From contig NZ_MWMO01000005.1 in assembly GCF_002556635.1 (NCBI RefSeq), positions 62,001 through 126,000 of the forward strand: DNA of 64,000 nt, written 5' to 3'. Positions 38,570-47,483 of the stretch are shown here, piece by piece. Numbering within the stretch: the first letter of the stretch is position 1; each line of letters starts with the position of its first letter. Made by a program: the position numbers and the translations under genes. The notes under the pieces are model-generated. The model had not been told where the DNA came from. It ran no database searches and saw only the letters and a program-made list of their open reading frames with translations. This DNA is from Novosphingobium sp. PC22D (GTDB lineage: Bacteria; Pseudomonadota; Alphaproteobacteria; Sphingomonadales; Sphingomonadaceae).

Positions 38570-39753
38570 CACCGCGGTTCGTACAGATCCACTTTCTCAG
38601 CGCATGGCCAGGCGCACTGCTCAACCGTGACGATGCCGGGCTTGCCAAGCGCCTTCCCTTCGGTCCGGCAACCCGCACGCGGATTTCCTCGCAATGTCTC
38701 AAGCGACACTGGCGCATGGCCGACGATCCGCGCGGGCTTCATGCGCTGGCGCTGGAGAACGGCGTCGCGGGCGAGCGCAGCAAAGTTGCCATCGAGCGAC
38801 TGGTCACAGGACCACTCCGCGACAGGTTCGCGACCGATCTCGTCGATGCGGTAGAAGCCGAATTCATCGCGAAATACTACGGCAAGAAGGCGACCGACCC
38901 CAAGCAGCGGCAGGCGCTGCTGTTCGGCCAGCCCGAGGTGGCTTTCCTGTGCGAGGCCGCCGAATGGATTCTGTCGGAAAGCACAACCGCAAAGGAAGCC
39001 GCCGCTGCAGCGCAAGCATTCGCGAAGGAGGAGCGAGCCAACCTTTCTGCCCTGGGCGATCAGGTCGCGCTGGCGCCGGGGCTCGAGGCCGCGCTGTTCG
39101 GCCGGATGATGACGTCCGACGTGCGCGCCAATACCGATGCGGCCATTCACGTCGCGCATGCCTTCACCGTACATGACGAGCAGCCCGAACTCGACTACTT
39201 CACCGTGGTCGACGATCTGCGCAACCGCGAGGACGATGGTGATTCCGGCGCTGCGGGTGTGTTCGACACCGAACTGACCTCCGGGCTTTACTACGGCTAT
39301 GCCGTGGTCGACGTGCCGCTGCTGGTTTCCAATCTGACCGGCTGCCCCCGTGCGCAGTGGAACGGCGATGAAGATCGCGAACTGGCGGCGCGCGTGGTGG
39401 AAAACCTCGTCTGGCTGATCGCGGAAATCTCGCCGGGGGCCAAGAAAGGCTCCACCGCGCCTTACAGCCGCGCCGAGTTCATCCTGATCGAAGCTGGCGA
39501 ACGTCAGCCGCGCACGCTGGCCAACGCCTTCCGCGAGCCGGTGTCGCTGGCGCCGCAGCACAATGAAAGCCTTGGACGGCGCAGCGCCGATGCGCTTGCG
39601 CGCCACCTTTCCGACCTTGATGAAACGTACGCCACGGGCGAGGTGCGTCGTCACATGGCGCTGCCCGACATGGCGCTGGACGGGGTCGAGAGGCAGTCAC
39701 TTGCCGCCATCGCAAGCTGGGCCGGCGAGCTGGTGCGGGACGCCCGCTGCTGA
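38566..39753 (+). CDS. cas7e: Cascade backbone Cas7e (Cse4/CasC)
   Basis: 395 aa RAMP-type subunit, six copies of which hold the crRNA guide. The start MTPRFVQIHFLSAWPGALLN continues with RDDAGLAKRLPFG and TRISSQCLKRHWR, the hallmark of Cas7e. Other family segments are ALFGRMMTSDVRANTDAAIHVAHAF and GLYYGYAVVDVPLL. RBS AAGGAGAAAG precedes the ATG. Overlaps cas11 and cas5e. Confidence 0.96.
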   Translation: MTPRFVQIHFLSAWPGALLNRDDAGLAKRLPFGPATRTRISSQCLKRHWRMADDPRGLHALALENGVAGERSKVAIERLVTGPLRDRFATDLVDAVEAEFIAKYYGKKATDPKQRQALLFGQPEVAFLCEAAEWILSESTTAKEAAAAAQAFAKEERANLSALGDQVALAPGLEAALFGRMMTSDVRANTDAAIHVAHAFTVHDEQPELDYFTVVDDLRNREDDGDSGAAGVFDTELTSGLYYGYAVVDVPLLVSNLTGCPRAQWNGDEDRELAARVVENLVWLIAEISPGAKKGSTAPYSRAEFILIEAGERQPRTLANAFREPVSLAPQHNESLGRRSADALARHLSDLDETYATGEVRRHMALPDMALDGVERQSLAAIASWAGELVRDARC

Positions 39754-40469
39754 TGTCCACCCATCTCATCATGAGTCTGGAAGCCCCATTGATGAGCTTC
39801 GGCGGCGACATGGTCGATGCCTTTGGCGTCGTTCGCGATTTTCCCGCGCGGTCGATGATCACCGGCCTCATCGCTAACGCGCTGGGCTGGGACCGCGCAG
39901 AGGCGGATTTGCACCAGGCGTTGCAGGCGCGCCTCATAATGGGATCGGTCCGCCTTCGCGAAGGGCGCCGGGTGCGGGATTTCCAGACTGCGCAACTGGG
40001 TGCTGCGGACAAGGGCTGGACCACGCGGGGAAAGCCCGAGGGACGAGCAGGCGGAGCGGGCACCTACAACTCACCCCACATCCGCTATCGCGATGCCGAT
40101 GCCGATGCGCTGGTTCTGGTCGCCCTGCGCCTTGAACCTGTAGAAGCCGCGCCTGATCTGGGCACCGTCACGGCGGCGCTAAACATGCCGGAGCGACCGC
40201 TGTTCATCGGCCGCAAGCCCTTCCTGCCATCCGGGCCCCTCGTGGCCGGACACATCGACGCCGCCACCGTGCTCGACGCTCTGCGCGCCGCAATCGCGCG
40301 CTTCGCTCCGGCCCCGGCAGAACACTACGCCGCGCAGTGGCCCCTCGACGAAGGTAGCGCACAGCAAGCCCGGATCGAGGAGTTGACCGACGAACGCAAC
40401 TGGCCCGCTGGCGTCCACGCCGGTCTGCGCCGCACAATAAATGCCCGGATCGGTGGTGAAGCGGCATGA
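39753..40469 (+). CDS. cas5e: Cascade subunit Cas5e (CasD)
   Basis: 238 aa RAMP protein capping the crRNA 5' handle. MSLEAPLMSFGG, FPARSMITGLIANALGWDR, RVRDFQTAQ and RPLFIGRKPFLPSGPL are the family segments. The ATG shares one base with the cas7 stop and its stop overlaps cas6e by 4 bp. Confidence 0.95.
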   Translation: MSTHLIMSLEAPLMSFGGDMVDAFGVVRDFPARSMITGLIANALGWDRAEADLHQALQARLIMGSVRLREGRRVRDFQTAQLGAADKGWTTRGKPEGRAGGAGTYNSPHIRYRDADADALVLVALRLEPVEAAPDLGTVTAALNMPERPLFIGRKPFLPSGPLVAGHIDAATVLDALRAAIARFAPAPAEHYAAQWPLDEGSAQQARIEELTDERNWPAGVHAGLRRTINARIGGEAA

Positions 40470-41224
40470 GCGCACTGCAGCTTGTCCGAATTGCGTGCGA
40501 TCGCCCGGCGCTGATGGCCTTCGCCATCGCCCGCCGCCTGTCCGACGACGATCTGGGATACGCGCTGCATCTAGCGCTTCGACTACGCTTTGGCGATGCC
40601 GCGCCGCAGCCGTTCCGCCTCGAAGAACCGCCGGGGCGCCCGCCGTTCGTGATCGGCTATGCCGCAAACGGCGATGCGCTTGGCGCTGCCCACGCGCTTC
40701 CACCGGCGGACGCAGCGTTGGAGGCGATCTTTCCCTCAGATCCCGAATGCCGCCCGATGCCCGAACTGTGGCAAGCGGGCGCGCGCTTCCGTTTCAAGGT
40801 CCGCGTTCGGCCGCTGGTACGATACGGCACGCGCATCCGCGCAGAACGTGCCAGATCGGCAACGGCCCTTTTGCCGAAAGCCGGAGAGGTCGATGCCTTC
40901 CTTGCCGCCTGCGACAAAGCCGAACCTGGCAAACCGCTCGACCGCGAAGCAGTCTACCGCGACTGGCTGACGCATCGCCTTTCGCCCGCAGCCGTGCTGG
41001 AAGACGCGCGGATGGAGCGGGTGCAGCGGGTCCGCACCCGCCGATCGCGCCACGACGGGAATGGGACACGCGCCACACAATCGTATGAGGCTGCCTTTTC
41101 CGGCACGCTGGAAGTTGCCGATCCCGGAAAGTTCGCCGATCTTCTTGCGCGCGGCGTCGGCCGACATGGCGCTTTCGGCTTCGGGATGCTGACGCTGGCC
41201 CCTCCCGGACCGAAGATCGTCTGA
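40466..41224 (+). CDS. cas6e: CRISPR RNA endoribonuclease Cas6e (CasE)
   Basis: 252 aa. It cuts the repeat hairpin and stays bound to the 3' end. H35 in GYALHLALRLRFGD lies where Cas6e has its catalytic His, followed by PQPFRLEEP. The glycine-rich loop GVGRHGAFGFGML is near the C-terminus, and the basic MERVQRVRTRRSRHDGNG probably contacts RNA. Expected cleavage 3' of the GCGGGG arm leaves an 8-nt handle AUAGUCCC. It shares a base with the cas1 start. Confidence 0.93.
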   Translation: MSALQLVRIACDRPALMAFAIARRLSDDDLGYALHLALRLRFGDAAPQPFRLEEPPGRPPFVIGYAANGDALGAAHALPPADAALEAIFPSDPECRPMPELWQAGARFRFKVRVRPLVRYGTRIRAERARSATALLPKAGEVDAFLAACDKAEPGKPLDREAVYRDWLTHRLSPAAVLEDARMERVQRVRTRRSRHDGNGTRATQSYEAAFSGTLEVADPGKFADLLARGVGRHGAFGFGMLTLAPPGPKIV

Positions 41225-42090
41225 TGCTCCATGGCCGTCTCGGTCTGGAAAAGGCGCGGATTCCGCACGCCGACCGGCACGGCCTTGTCTGGCTCGATCG
41301 CGGGCGTCTGGAAGTGGAAGACGGGTGCCTGCGCTTCGTGACCGCAGGCGGCGGCGATCTTGCGGCGGGCGATTACCAGATACCGCATCAGGCCATCTCC
41401 ATCGTACTGCTCGGCCCTGGATCAAGCGTGACCCATGATGCCTTGCGGCTTCTCGCCCGTCATGGCTGCGCGCTAGCCGCAATCGGCGCGGGGGCGGTGC
41501 GGTTCTACACCGCCCCCCCGCTAATGCCCGACACATCGGCCATCGCGCGCAATCAGGCACGGCTGTGGAACGATCCGCAAAAGCGCATGGGAGTGGCCCG
41601 CGCGATGTATGCCATGCGTTTTGGAGATATCGTGCGGACGCGCGACATCGAAGTGCTGCGCGGGCAGGAAGGCGCCCGCATCAAACGCGCCTATGTTCTG
41701 GCCGCTGAACGCCATGGCATCCGCTGGTCCGGCCGCAATTATGATCGCGCCAGCCCGGAAGCGGGCGACCTTGCCAATCAGGCCATCAACCACGCCGGCT
41801 CCGCCATGACCGCCGCCGCCAGCGTGGCCGTGGCATCGGTGGGCGCCATCCCGCAACTGGGCTTCGTGCATGAGGACAGCGGACAGTCCTTCGTGCTGGA
41901 TATCGCCGACCTCTATCGACACGACGTGCTGCTCGATATCGCGTTCGGCGCGGTCAAGGCCGCGAAAAGCGAGCCGATAGAGCGCGTCGTGCGCCGTCAC
42001 GCGGCACAGTTGTTCCGCCAGAGAGAAGTCATTCCCAGCATGATCGACAGGATCAAGCAGTTGCTTGCGCCTGACGCTCAGGCCGATTGA
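41224..42090 (+). CDS. cas1: CRISPR integrase Cas1 (type I-E)
   Basis: 288 aa metal-dependent integrase for spacer acquisition. The catalytic set is complete: E149 in LRGQEGARIK, H216 in LGFVHEDSG, and D226/D229 in VLDIADLYR, with the same spacing as E. coli Cas1 (67 and 13 residues). The N-terminal start HGRLGLEKARIPHADRHG is typical of I-E Cas1. It is followed by cas2. Confidence 0.97.
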   Translation: MLHGRLGLEKARIPHADRHGLVWLDRGRLEVEDGCLRFVTAGGGDLAAGDYQIPHQAISIVLLGPGSSVTHDALRLLARHGCALAAIGAGAVRFYTAPPLMPDTSAIARNQARLWNDPQKRMGVARAMYAMRFGDIVRTRDIEVLRGQEGARIKRAYVLAAERHGIRWSGRNYDRASPEAGDLANQAINHAGSAMTAAASVAVASVGAIPQLGFVHEDSGQSFVLDIADLYRHDVLLDIAFGAVKAAKSEPIERVVRRHAAQLFRQREVIPSMIDRIKQLLAPDAQAD

Positions 42091-42107
42091 CGGTCCTATC
42101 GAAAGCT

Positions 42108-42455
42108 ATGCCCCTCGTCGTCGTCATCACCCGCGATGTCGAAAGCCGGTACAGGGGCTTTCTCGGCTCGGCGATGCTGGAACTGGCCCCCGGAGTATAT
42201 GCGCAGCCACGCATGTCGGCAGGCGGGCGTACGCGCATTGCGGACGTCCTGTCCGACTGGCACAGCCGCCTTCAACGCGGCAGTATCGTGATGTGCTGGG
42301 CAGAACCGAAGGCGCACGGCGGCCTCGGCCTGCGAACCTGGGGAACCCCGCCCCGGGATATCGTGACACACGATGCCATGCTCTTGGTGCGCCGCGCTTG
42401 CCAAAGCCCGAGAAACGGTGAAGATGCGGGGCAACCCGATCTTTCCAAGCGTTAA
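42108..42455 (+). CDS. cas2: CRISPR-associated protein Cas2 (type I-E)
   Basis: 115 aa from ATG 42108; a TTG at 42087 overlapping the cas1 stop would add 7 residues. MPLVVVITRDVESRYRGFLG, MLELAPGVYAQPRMSAGGR and RGSIVMCWAEP are the Cas2e signatures. The last 25 or so residues (RRACQSPRNGEDAGQPDLSKR) extend past the usual end, and the coding sequence stops only 19 bp before the first repeat, so the 3' end of cas2 overlaps the expected CRISPR leader. Confidence 0.94.
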   Translation: MPLVVVITRDVESRYRGFLGSAMLELAPGVYAQPRMSAGGRTRIADVLSDWHSRLQRGSIVMCWAEPKAHGGLGLRTWGTPPRDIVTHDAMLLVRRACQSPRNGEDAGQPDLSKR

Positions 42456-42474
42456 TAATGCGTTAGAATGCAGA
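42441..42474 (+). promoter_or_regulatory. Short AT-rich CRISPR leader overlapping the end of cas2
   Basis: The 34 bp before repeat 1 include CGTTAATAATGCGTTAGAATG, the only AT-rich stretch here. The cas2 stop TAA is at 42453-42455. A normal I-E leader is 60-100 bp, so part of its signals would have to lie in cas2. No clear IHF site or promoter boxes seen. Confidence 0.5.
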
Positions 42475-44943
42475 GGTTCCCCCGCACCCGCGGGGATAGT
42501 CCCTGCGCCCTGACACAGACCAGTGTAGACCGCATGGTTCCCCCGCACCCGCGGGGATAGTCCCTCACCCGTGACCGTATCGGTGAAGCGCGCATAGGTT
42601 CCCCCGCACCCGCGGGGATAGTCCCGACACACGCCCATGAAGGTCATGTCGGTATGCGGTTCCCCCGCACCCGCGGGGATAGTCCCTGGGCCCAGGGCGA
42701 GATGATGCTCGGCCATCGGGTTCCCCCGCACCCGCGGGGATAGTCCCCCGCCGAACAGTGCGAACACGCCTCCCTCGGCGGTTCCCCCGCACCCGCGGGG
42801 ATAGTCCCTGGCGCGGTGCCTGCGATGCCTTCCTCGCCTGGGTTCCCCCGCACCCGCGGGGATAGTCCCGCTACCTGCGCAAATGGCGCGCGGCTGTCGT
42901 TGGTTCCCCCGCACCCGCGGGGATAGTCCCCAGTCGAAGCGGCCGGGAGAGCTCTACTTCGAGGTTCCCCCGCACCCGCGGGGATAGTCCCTGAGCATCA
43001 GGCGGCGATACGATCTCGATTTCGGTTCCCCCGCACCCGCGGGGATAGTCCCGCGACAGCAATGACCGCAGCTTCCTCATCGGTGGTTCCCCCGCACCCG
43101 CGGGGATAGTCCCAAGCCCAGACCCAGCATGCCCCGCATCAGAGCGGTTCCCCCGCACCCGCGGGGATAGTCCCCTGAAGGCTGACGAGCCGCTTACGAT
43201 CGGCGAGGTTCCCCCGCACCCGCGGGGATAGTCCCACCTTCGGCGAGTCCCCGACGATCGCTGAGATGGTTCCCCCGCACCCGCGGGGATAGTCCCGAGA
43301 CGAACAGCGATTGCCGTGCCAGCTCGCTGGTTCCCCCGCACCCGCGGGGATAGTCCCTTGTAACGCTGGCTTACATGCTCGCCCTCACCGGTTCCCCCGC
43401 ACCCGCGGGGATAGTCCCGCGAAGGGTGAGCGACTGCCACCAGCGCCCCCGGTTCCCCCGCACCCGCGGGGATAGTCCCCTGCCACCACCGGGTACACGG
43501 TGATCGCTGTCGGTTCCCCCGCACCCGCGGGGATAGTCCCGTCGTCGCCAGCGTCATAGTCTGGCCATGGATGGTTCCCCCGCACCCGCGGGGATAGTCC
43601 CCGACGCTTGCGACCGATGCGAGACCGATGAGGGGTTCCCCCGCACCCGCGGGGATAGTCCCTGATCATCGATACGTTCGATAAAATCCCGGCGGGTTCC
43701 CCCGCACCCGCGGGGATAGTCCCACATATTGCCATCTGGACAACATTTTTTTTGGGGTTCCCCCGCACCCGCGGGGATAGTCCGTACTACGTCGACCTCG
43801 GCTTCCTGACCGCGCTGGTTCCCCCGCACCCGCGGGGATAGTCCCTCACGATTGGCACCTCTCGTACGCTCAAGCGCGGTTCCCCCGCACCCGCGGGGAT
43901 AGTCCCTCGGGATGGGACACGCACGAACACGTCGACGGGGTTCCCCCGCACCCGCGGGGATAGTCCCGAGACCATCGTCGGCGGTCCACCCCGTGAGCGG
44001 GTTCCCCCGCACCCGCGGGGATAGTCCCATCGTAAGAGACCTCTCTGGTTTTGAGGTTCTGGTTCCCCCGCACCCGCGGGGATAGTCCCGCGACCCGGCC
44101 GACCGGCGCCCACCCGTATTGGGTTCCCCCGCACCCGCGGGGATAGTCCCGCTTCACCCTGCTTTTGGGTCATACCGGCCATGGTTCCCCCGCACCCGCG
44201 GGGATAGTCCCGACGAATGGGGCTTCACGATCGGCTATTCCCCGGTTCCCCCGCACCCGCGGGGATAGTCCCTCGCTCCTGCATGTGGACAAGCCCGACT
44301 GGTCGGTTCCCCCGCACCCGCGGGGATAGTCCCATGTGGCACAAGTATCGACGCGCCATGTTCCGGGTTCCCCCGCACCCGCGGGGATAGTCCCTCGTGC
44401 GCCAGCGATGCCGTCGACCAGTCCGCGGTTCCCCCGCACCCGCGGGGATAGTCCCAGGAAAGGCGCCTGGTCGTAGACCGCGCCGGAGGTTCCCCCGCAC
44501 CCGCGGGGATAGTCCCTACGTCAAGCTGGCGGGCAAGGCGAGCGCGACGGTTCCCCCGCACCCGCGGGGATAGTCCCGATCTTGTTGACAGAGTATTGTC
44601 CGCGATTGCGGTTCCCCCGCACCCGCGGGGATAGTCCCATAGTCATGCCGCTGGTCGCGATCGCGTGGCGGGTTCCCCCGCACCCGCGGGGATAGTCCCG
44701 ACGTCTCCGAGCGCGGCCAGCGAACCATTCGGGTTCCCCCGCACCCGCGGGGATAGTCCGCAGTGCAGGTTCTTGATCCGCTGCCCGTAATCGGTTCCCC
44801 CGCACCCGCGGGGATAGTCCCCCGGATGACAATCGCGAGAACATCGCCGACGAGGTTCCCCCGCACCCGCGAGGATAGTCCCAGGTAGGGACCCATGACG
44901 CGATGATGCATCGTGGTTCCCCCGCACCCGCGGGGATAGTCCC
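42475..44943 (+). CRISPR. Type I-E CRISPR array, 41 repeats of 29 bp, 40 spacers of 32 bp
   Basis: The repeat begins GGTTCCCC, has a 6-bp hairpin CCCCGC-ACCC-GCGGGG and ends ATAGTCCC. The unit is exactly 61 bp: repeat starts run from 42475 to 44915, which is 40 steps. Repeats 22 (43756) and 38 (44732) have G instead of the last C, and repeat 40 (44854) has A for G at 44872. Degeneration at the right end and the orientation relative to E. coli repeats place the leader at the cas2 side and transcription on the plus strand. All 40 spacers look different from one another; I could not identify protospacers. Confidence 0.99.
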
Positions 44944-45292
44944 ATGCTCTTCATGTCCTGCCGGACAGCTCGGGCCAATCGGCGTTGCAAAGCTGACTTA
45001 CCGGTGTGTCAGACTGAGCAGACCTGAGCGGAAAAAAAGCACCGTGACCATCTTACCTGCCTGCCTGAAGCAATCAGCATGGCCAGATTGCCCGCACCGA
45101 CAACCGCCCAATATTCGAGACAACTGAATGGACAACCGGCTGACCTGCAGAAATGCGGAGTTTTCAGAACGCTTGGTTGTCGGTCATGTCGAAGTTACGT
45201 TGTCTCCAAGACAACCCGGCAGGCACCAGATGCAGGGGCTCCCTTGGAAGACCGGCGCCGTTGGTCGTCGCTAGTCACGGTGGCCCATCGCG
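44944..45292. promoter_or_regulatory. Non-coding stretch after the array with six GACAAC/GTTGTC boxes (45099-45215)
   Basis: No credible gene in these 349 bp. GACAAC starts at 45099, 45119, 45131 and 45210, and its complement GTTGTC at 45176 and 45199. CCGACAACC and GGTTGTCGG form a 9-bp inverted pair, and GTTGTCT-CCA-AGACAAC (45199-45215) is a perfect 7-bp hairpin. It could be an operator cluster or an origin-like region. Confidence 0.5.
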
Positions 45293-45913
45293 CTAACCAT
45301 CCTTCGATGATCCGAAAAGCTTTCGGACCATTTCGGCGGTCCAAGACTTCCCGGTTGCGCTACGCAGGCCCTCCCCATCGAGTGCCAGCGCGATGTCGCC
45401 AAGCGCCAACCCCTCGCCATGCAAAGTGTCTGCGCGGGCCCGTGCCTTTTCGATGCGACCTGCCTTGCCCTTGGTCCAGTCCGCCTGACGCTCGCGCCAC
45501 GAGGCGAAATGGCTGCGGAATGCTTCGTCAGCTGGCCACCCGAGCGCGATGGCCGTGAAGTGCGCCTCGTGGTCGCCGACATACAGGCGCAGGTACTGGT
45601 GGCTGCGTTGCTGGATCGCCTCGCCGAAATCGACGTAGAGGATCTGGGCATCGTGGTCTCGCGCTTGCGCCACCAGCTTGGTCAGTTCCCCGGCGATCTC
45701 CTTGCCGCCGCGGTCCGGCGCGACTTCGATATGCGTGGCTTCGGCGATGAGCTGATAGCCTTCGGACTTGGCGAAGCCGTGGACGGCCTTGCGTTGCATG
45801 GCGATGGTTCGGCTTTGGCCGGCGGCCTTCGCGGCGTCCTTGGTGTCGACCTTCGTGAACCCCGCCCAGGGCACCGGCAACGTCCAGTAGAACCCGATAG
45901 CCTTGCGCTTCAT
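45293..45913 (-). CDS. Resolvase-like protein without a visible catalytic serine, probable DNA-binding partner
   Basis: 206 aa from MKRKAIGFYWTLPVPWAGF; the frame is open upstream but only as an overlap of the next gene. The first 120 residues follow the serine-recombinase layout (AIGFY..., QSRTIAMQRKAVHGFAKSEGY, LVAQARDHDAQILYVDFGEA), but where Y-x-R-x-S carries the nucleophile this has YWTLPVPW. The end (GEGLALGDIALALDGEGLRS, ATGKSWTAEMVRKLF) matches the helix-turn-helix end of recombinase domains. It is therefore probably a regulator rather than an enzyme. Divergent from the phosphatase-DraG gene, sharing a 103-bp promoter gap. Confidence 0.65.
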   Translation of the reverse strand: MKRKAIGFYWTLPVPWAGFTKVDTKDAAKAAGQSRTIAMQRKAVHGFAKSEGYQLIAEATHIEVAPDRGGKEIAGELTKLVAQARDHDAQILYVDFGEAIQQRSHQYLRLYVGDHEAHFTAIALGWPADEAFRSHFASWRERQADWTKGKAGRIEKARARADTLHGEGLALGDIALALDGEGLRSATGKSWTAEMVRKLFGSSKDG

Positions 45914-46016
45914 GCAGCTCCCCGTTTCGCGAAAGACCGGAAAATCCCGAGCAGAACCCGCGTGGGCCCTTCGTCTCGATAAACCTTTGCCATCGAACGC
46001 AAAGGAGACCAAGTCC

Positions 46017-47483
46017 ATGATCCGCACCAGCCAGTCACACCCCCTCAAGATCGCCACCATCGACACCTTCGCCCCCGGACGCATCGGCATCGCCTTCTGT
46101 CCGGGCAAGACCCAGCGCGCAGCGATGTCGGGCAGCTGGGCACGCGATCTCGACACGGACCTCGATGCCGTCGGCGACTGGGGCGCGACGGCCGTCGTCA
46201 GCCTGATCGAAGACCACGAACTCAGGGCACTGAAAGTCGAAGGCCTCGGCGATGCCGTGCGCCACCGCCACATGGACTGGTACCATCTGCCGATCCGCGA
46301 CGTCGACGTGCCCGGCCCCGCCTTCGAGTTCGCCTGGAAGACGGTGGGCGCCGAACTACGCCATCGGCTCTCGAACCGCTTCGATGTCTTCATCCACTGC
46401 AAGGGCGGAATCGGCCGGGCCTGCATGGTTGCCGCCCGGCTGATGGTCGAACTTGGCGACAACCCGGATGCGGCGATCCGACAGCTGCGCATGAAGCGTG
46501 ATCGGCGCGCTGTCGAAACCCGCGCGCAGGAGCGTTACGTTCATGCGCAAAGCCTGCTGTTGAAACGCGATCCTGACACAAGTCCGGCTGCCATCCGCGA
46601 CCGAGCCGTCGGCGCGCTGCTCGGCCTCGCGGTTGGCGATGCCGTCGGGACCACGCTCGAGTTCAAGGCGCGGGACAGCTACCCTCTGCACTGCGACATG
46701 ACCGGCGGTGGTCCGTTTCGACTGGCGCCTGGAGAATGGACCGACGACACGGCAATGGCTCTCGCCCTCGCAGACAGCCTGCGGGGCCGCGATGACCTCG
46801 ACGAGACCGAGCTCATGCGCCGCTTCCTCGCCTGGCGCGATCATGGCGAATACGCGCATAACGGCACCTGCTTCGACATCGGCGCGACGACCAGCGCTGC
46901 CCTGACGCGCTTCAAGCGTAGCGGCAATCCCATCGCCGGCTCGACGGATCCCGCCACCGCGGGGAACGGATCCCTGATGCGGCTCGCGCCCGTGGCGATC
47001 CGGTTCCACCGCAGTGAGGACCGGGACAAGTTGATCGATGTCGCCGCACGCCAGAGCCGCACCACGCATGCCGCGCCTGAAGCAGTGGAGGCCTGCGTCG
47101 CCTTCGCGCAGATGCTGGCGGATGCCATCGCGGGACGTCCGCTCCTCCAGGTCCTGCGTTCGCATCCCACAGGCACGACAGGCCGGATCGCGGCGATCTG
47201 CGAAGGGTCGTGGCGAGGCAAGCGCCGGCACGAAGTTCACGCCAGCGGCTACGTCGCGCACAGTCTCGAAGCCTCACTGTGGTCCATCGGCCGCAGCGGG
47301 ACCTACCGCCAAGCCGTGCTTACCGCGGCGAATCTGGGTGACGACGCCGACACGACCGCAGCGATCACCGGTCAACTCGCCGGAGCGGCATGGGGCGCCA
47401 GCGCAATCCCAGAGGAATGGCTGAAACGTTTGGCCTCGCGGCGAAAGATCGAGGCCATGACCGACACGCTACTTGCGAGCTGA
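46017..47483 (+). CDS. Fusion of a Cys-based protein phosphatase and an ADP-ribosylglycohydrolase (DraG family)
   Basis: 488 aa; ATG 46017 has AAAGGAG 10 bp upstream. Residues about 10-180 form a dual-specificity-type phosphatase with the complete P-loop HCKGGIGRA (C128, R134) and a likely acid loop DVDVPGP (D95-D97). Residues about 190-488 form an ADP-ribosylglycohydrolase: GALLGLAVGDAVGTTLEF, EWTDDTAMALALADSL (metal-binding), and NLGDDADTTAAITGQLAGA (second metal motif). It could reverse both phosphorylation and ADP-ribosylation of a target. Its neighbour is a resolvase-like gene and it sits inside the island next to the CRISPR array. Substrate unknown. Confidence 0.85.
   Translation: MIRTSQSHPLKIATIDTFAPGRIGIAFCPGKTQRAAMSGSWARDLDTDLDAVGDWGATAVVSLIEDHELRALKVEGLGDAVRHRHMDWYHLPIRDVDVPGPAFEFAWKTVGAELRHRLSNRFDVFIHCKGGIGRACMVAARLMVELGDNPDAAIRQLRMKRDRRAVETRAQERYVHAQSLLLKRDPDTSPAAIRDRAVGALLGLAVGDAVGTTLEFKARDSYPLHCDMTGGGPFRLAPGEWTDDTAMALALADSLRGRDDLDETELMRRFLAWRDHGEYAHNGTCFDIGATTSAALTRFKRSGNPIAGSTDPATAGNGSLMRLAPVAIRFHRSEDRDKLIDVAARQSRTTHAAPEAVEACVAFAQMLADAIAGRPLLQVLRSHPTGTTGRIAAICEGSWRGKRRHEVHASGYVAHSLEASLWSIGRSGTYRQAVLTAANLGDDADTTAAITGQLAGAAWGASAIPEEWLKRLASRRKIEAMTDTLLAS

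Noticed and set aside
42096..44990. A series of minus-strand open frames with repeated GTIPAGAGEP and DYPRGCGGT peptides
   Set aside because: They are translations of the CRISPR repeats; because 61 is not a multiple of 3, all frames give the same kind of peptide.
45079..45558. 159-aa plus-strand ORF after the CRISPR array
   Set aside because: Overlaps the box cluster and the resolvase-like gene in antisense; composition is not protein-like.
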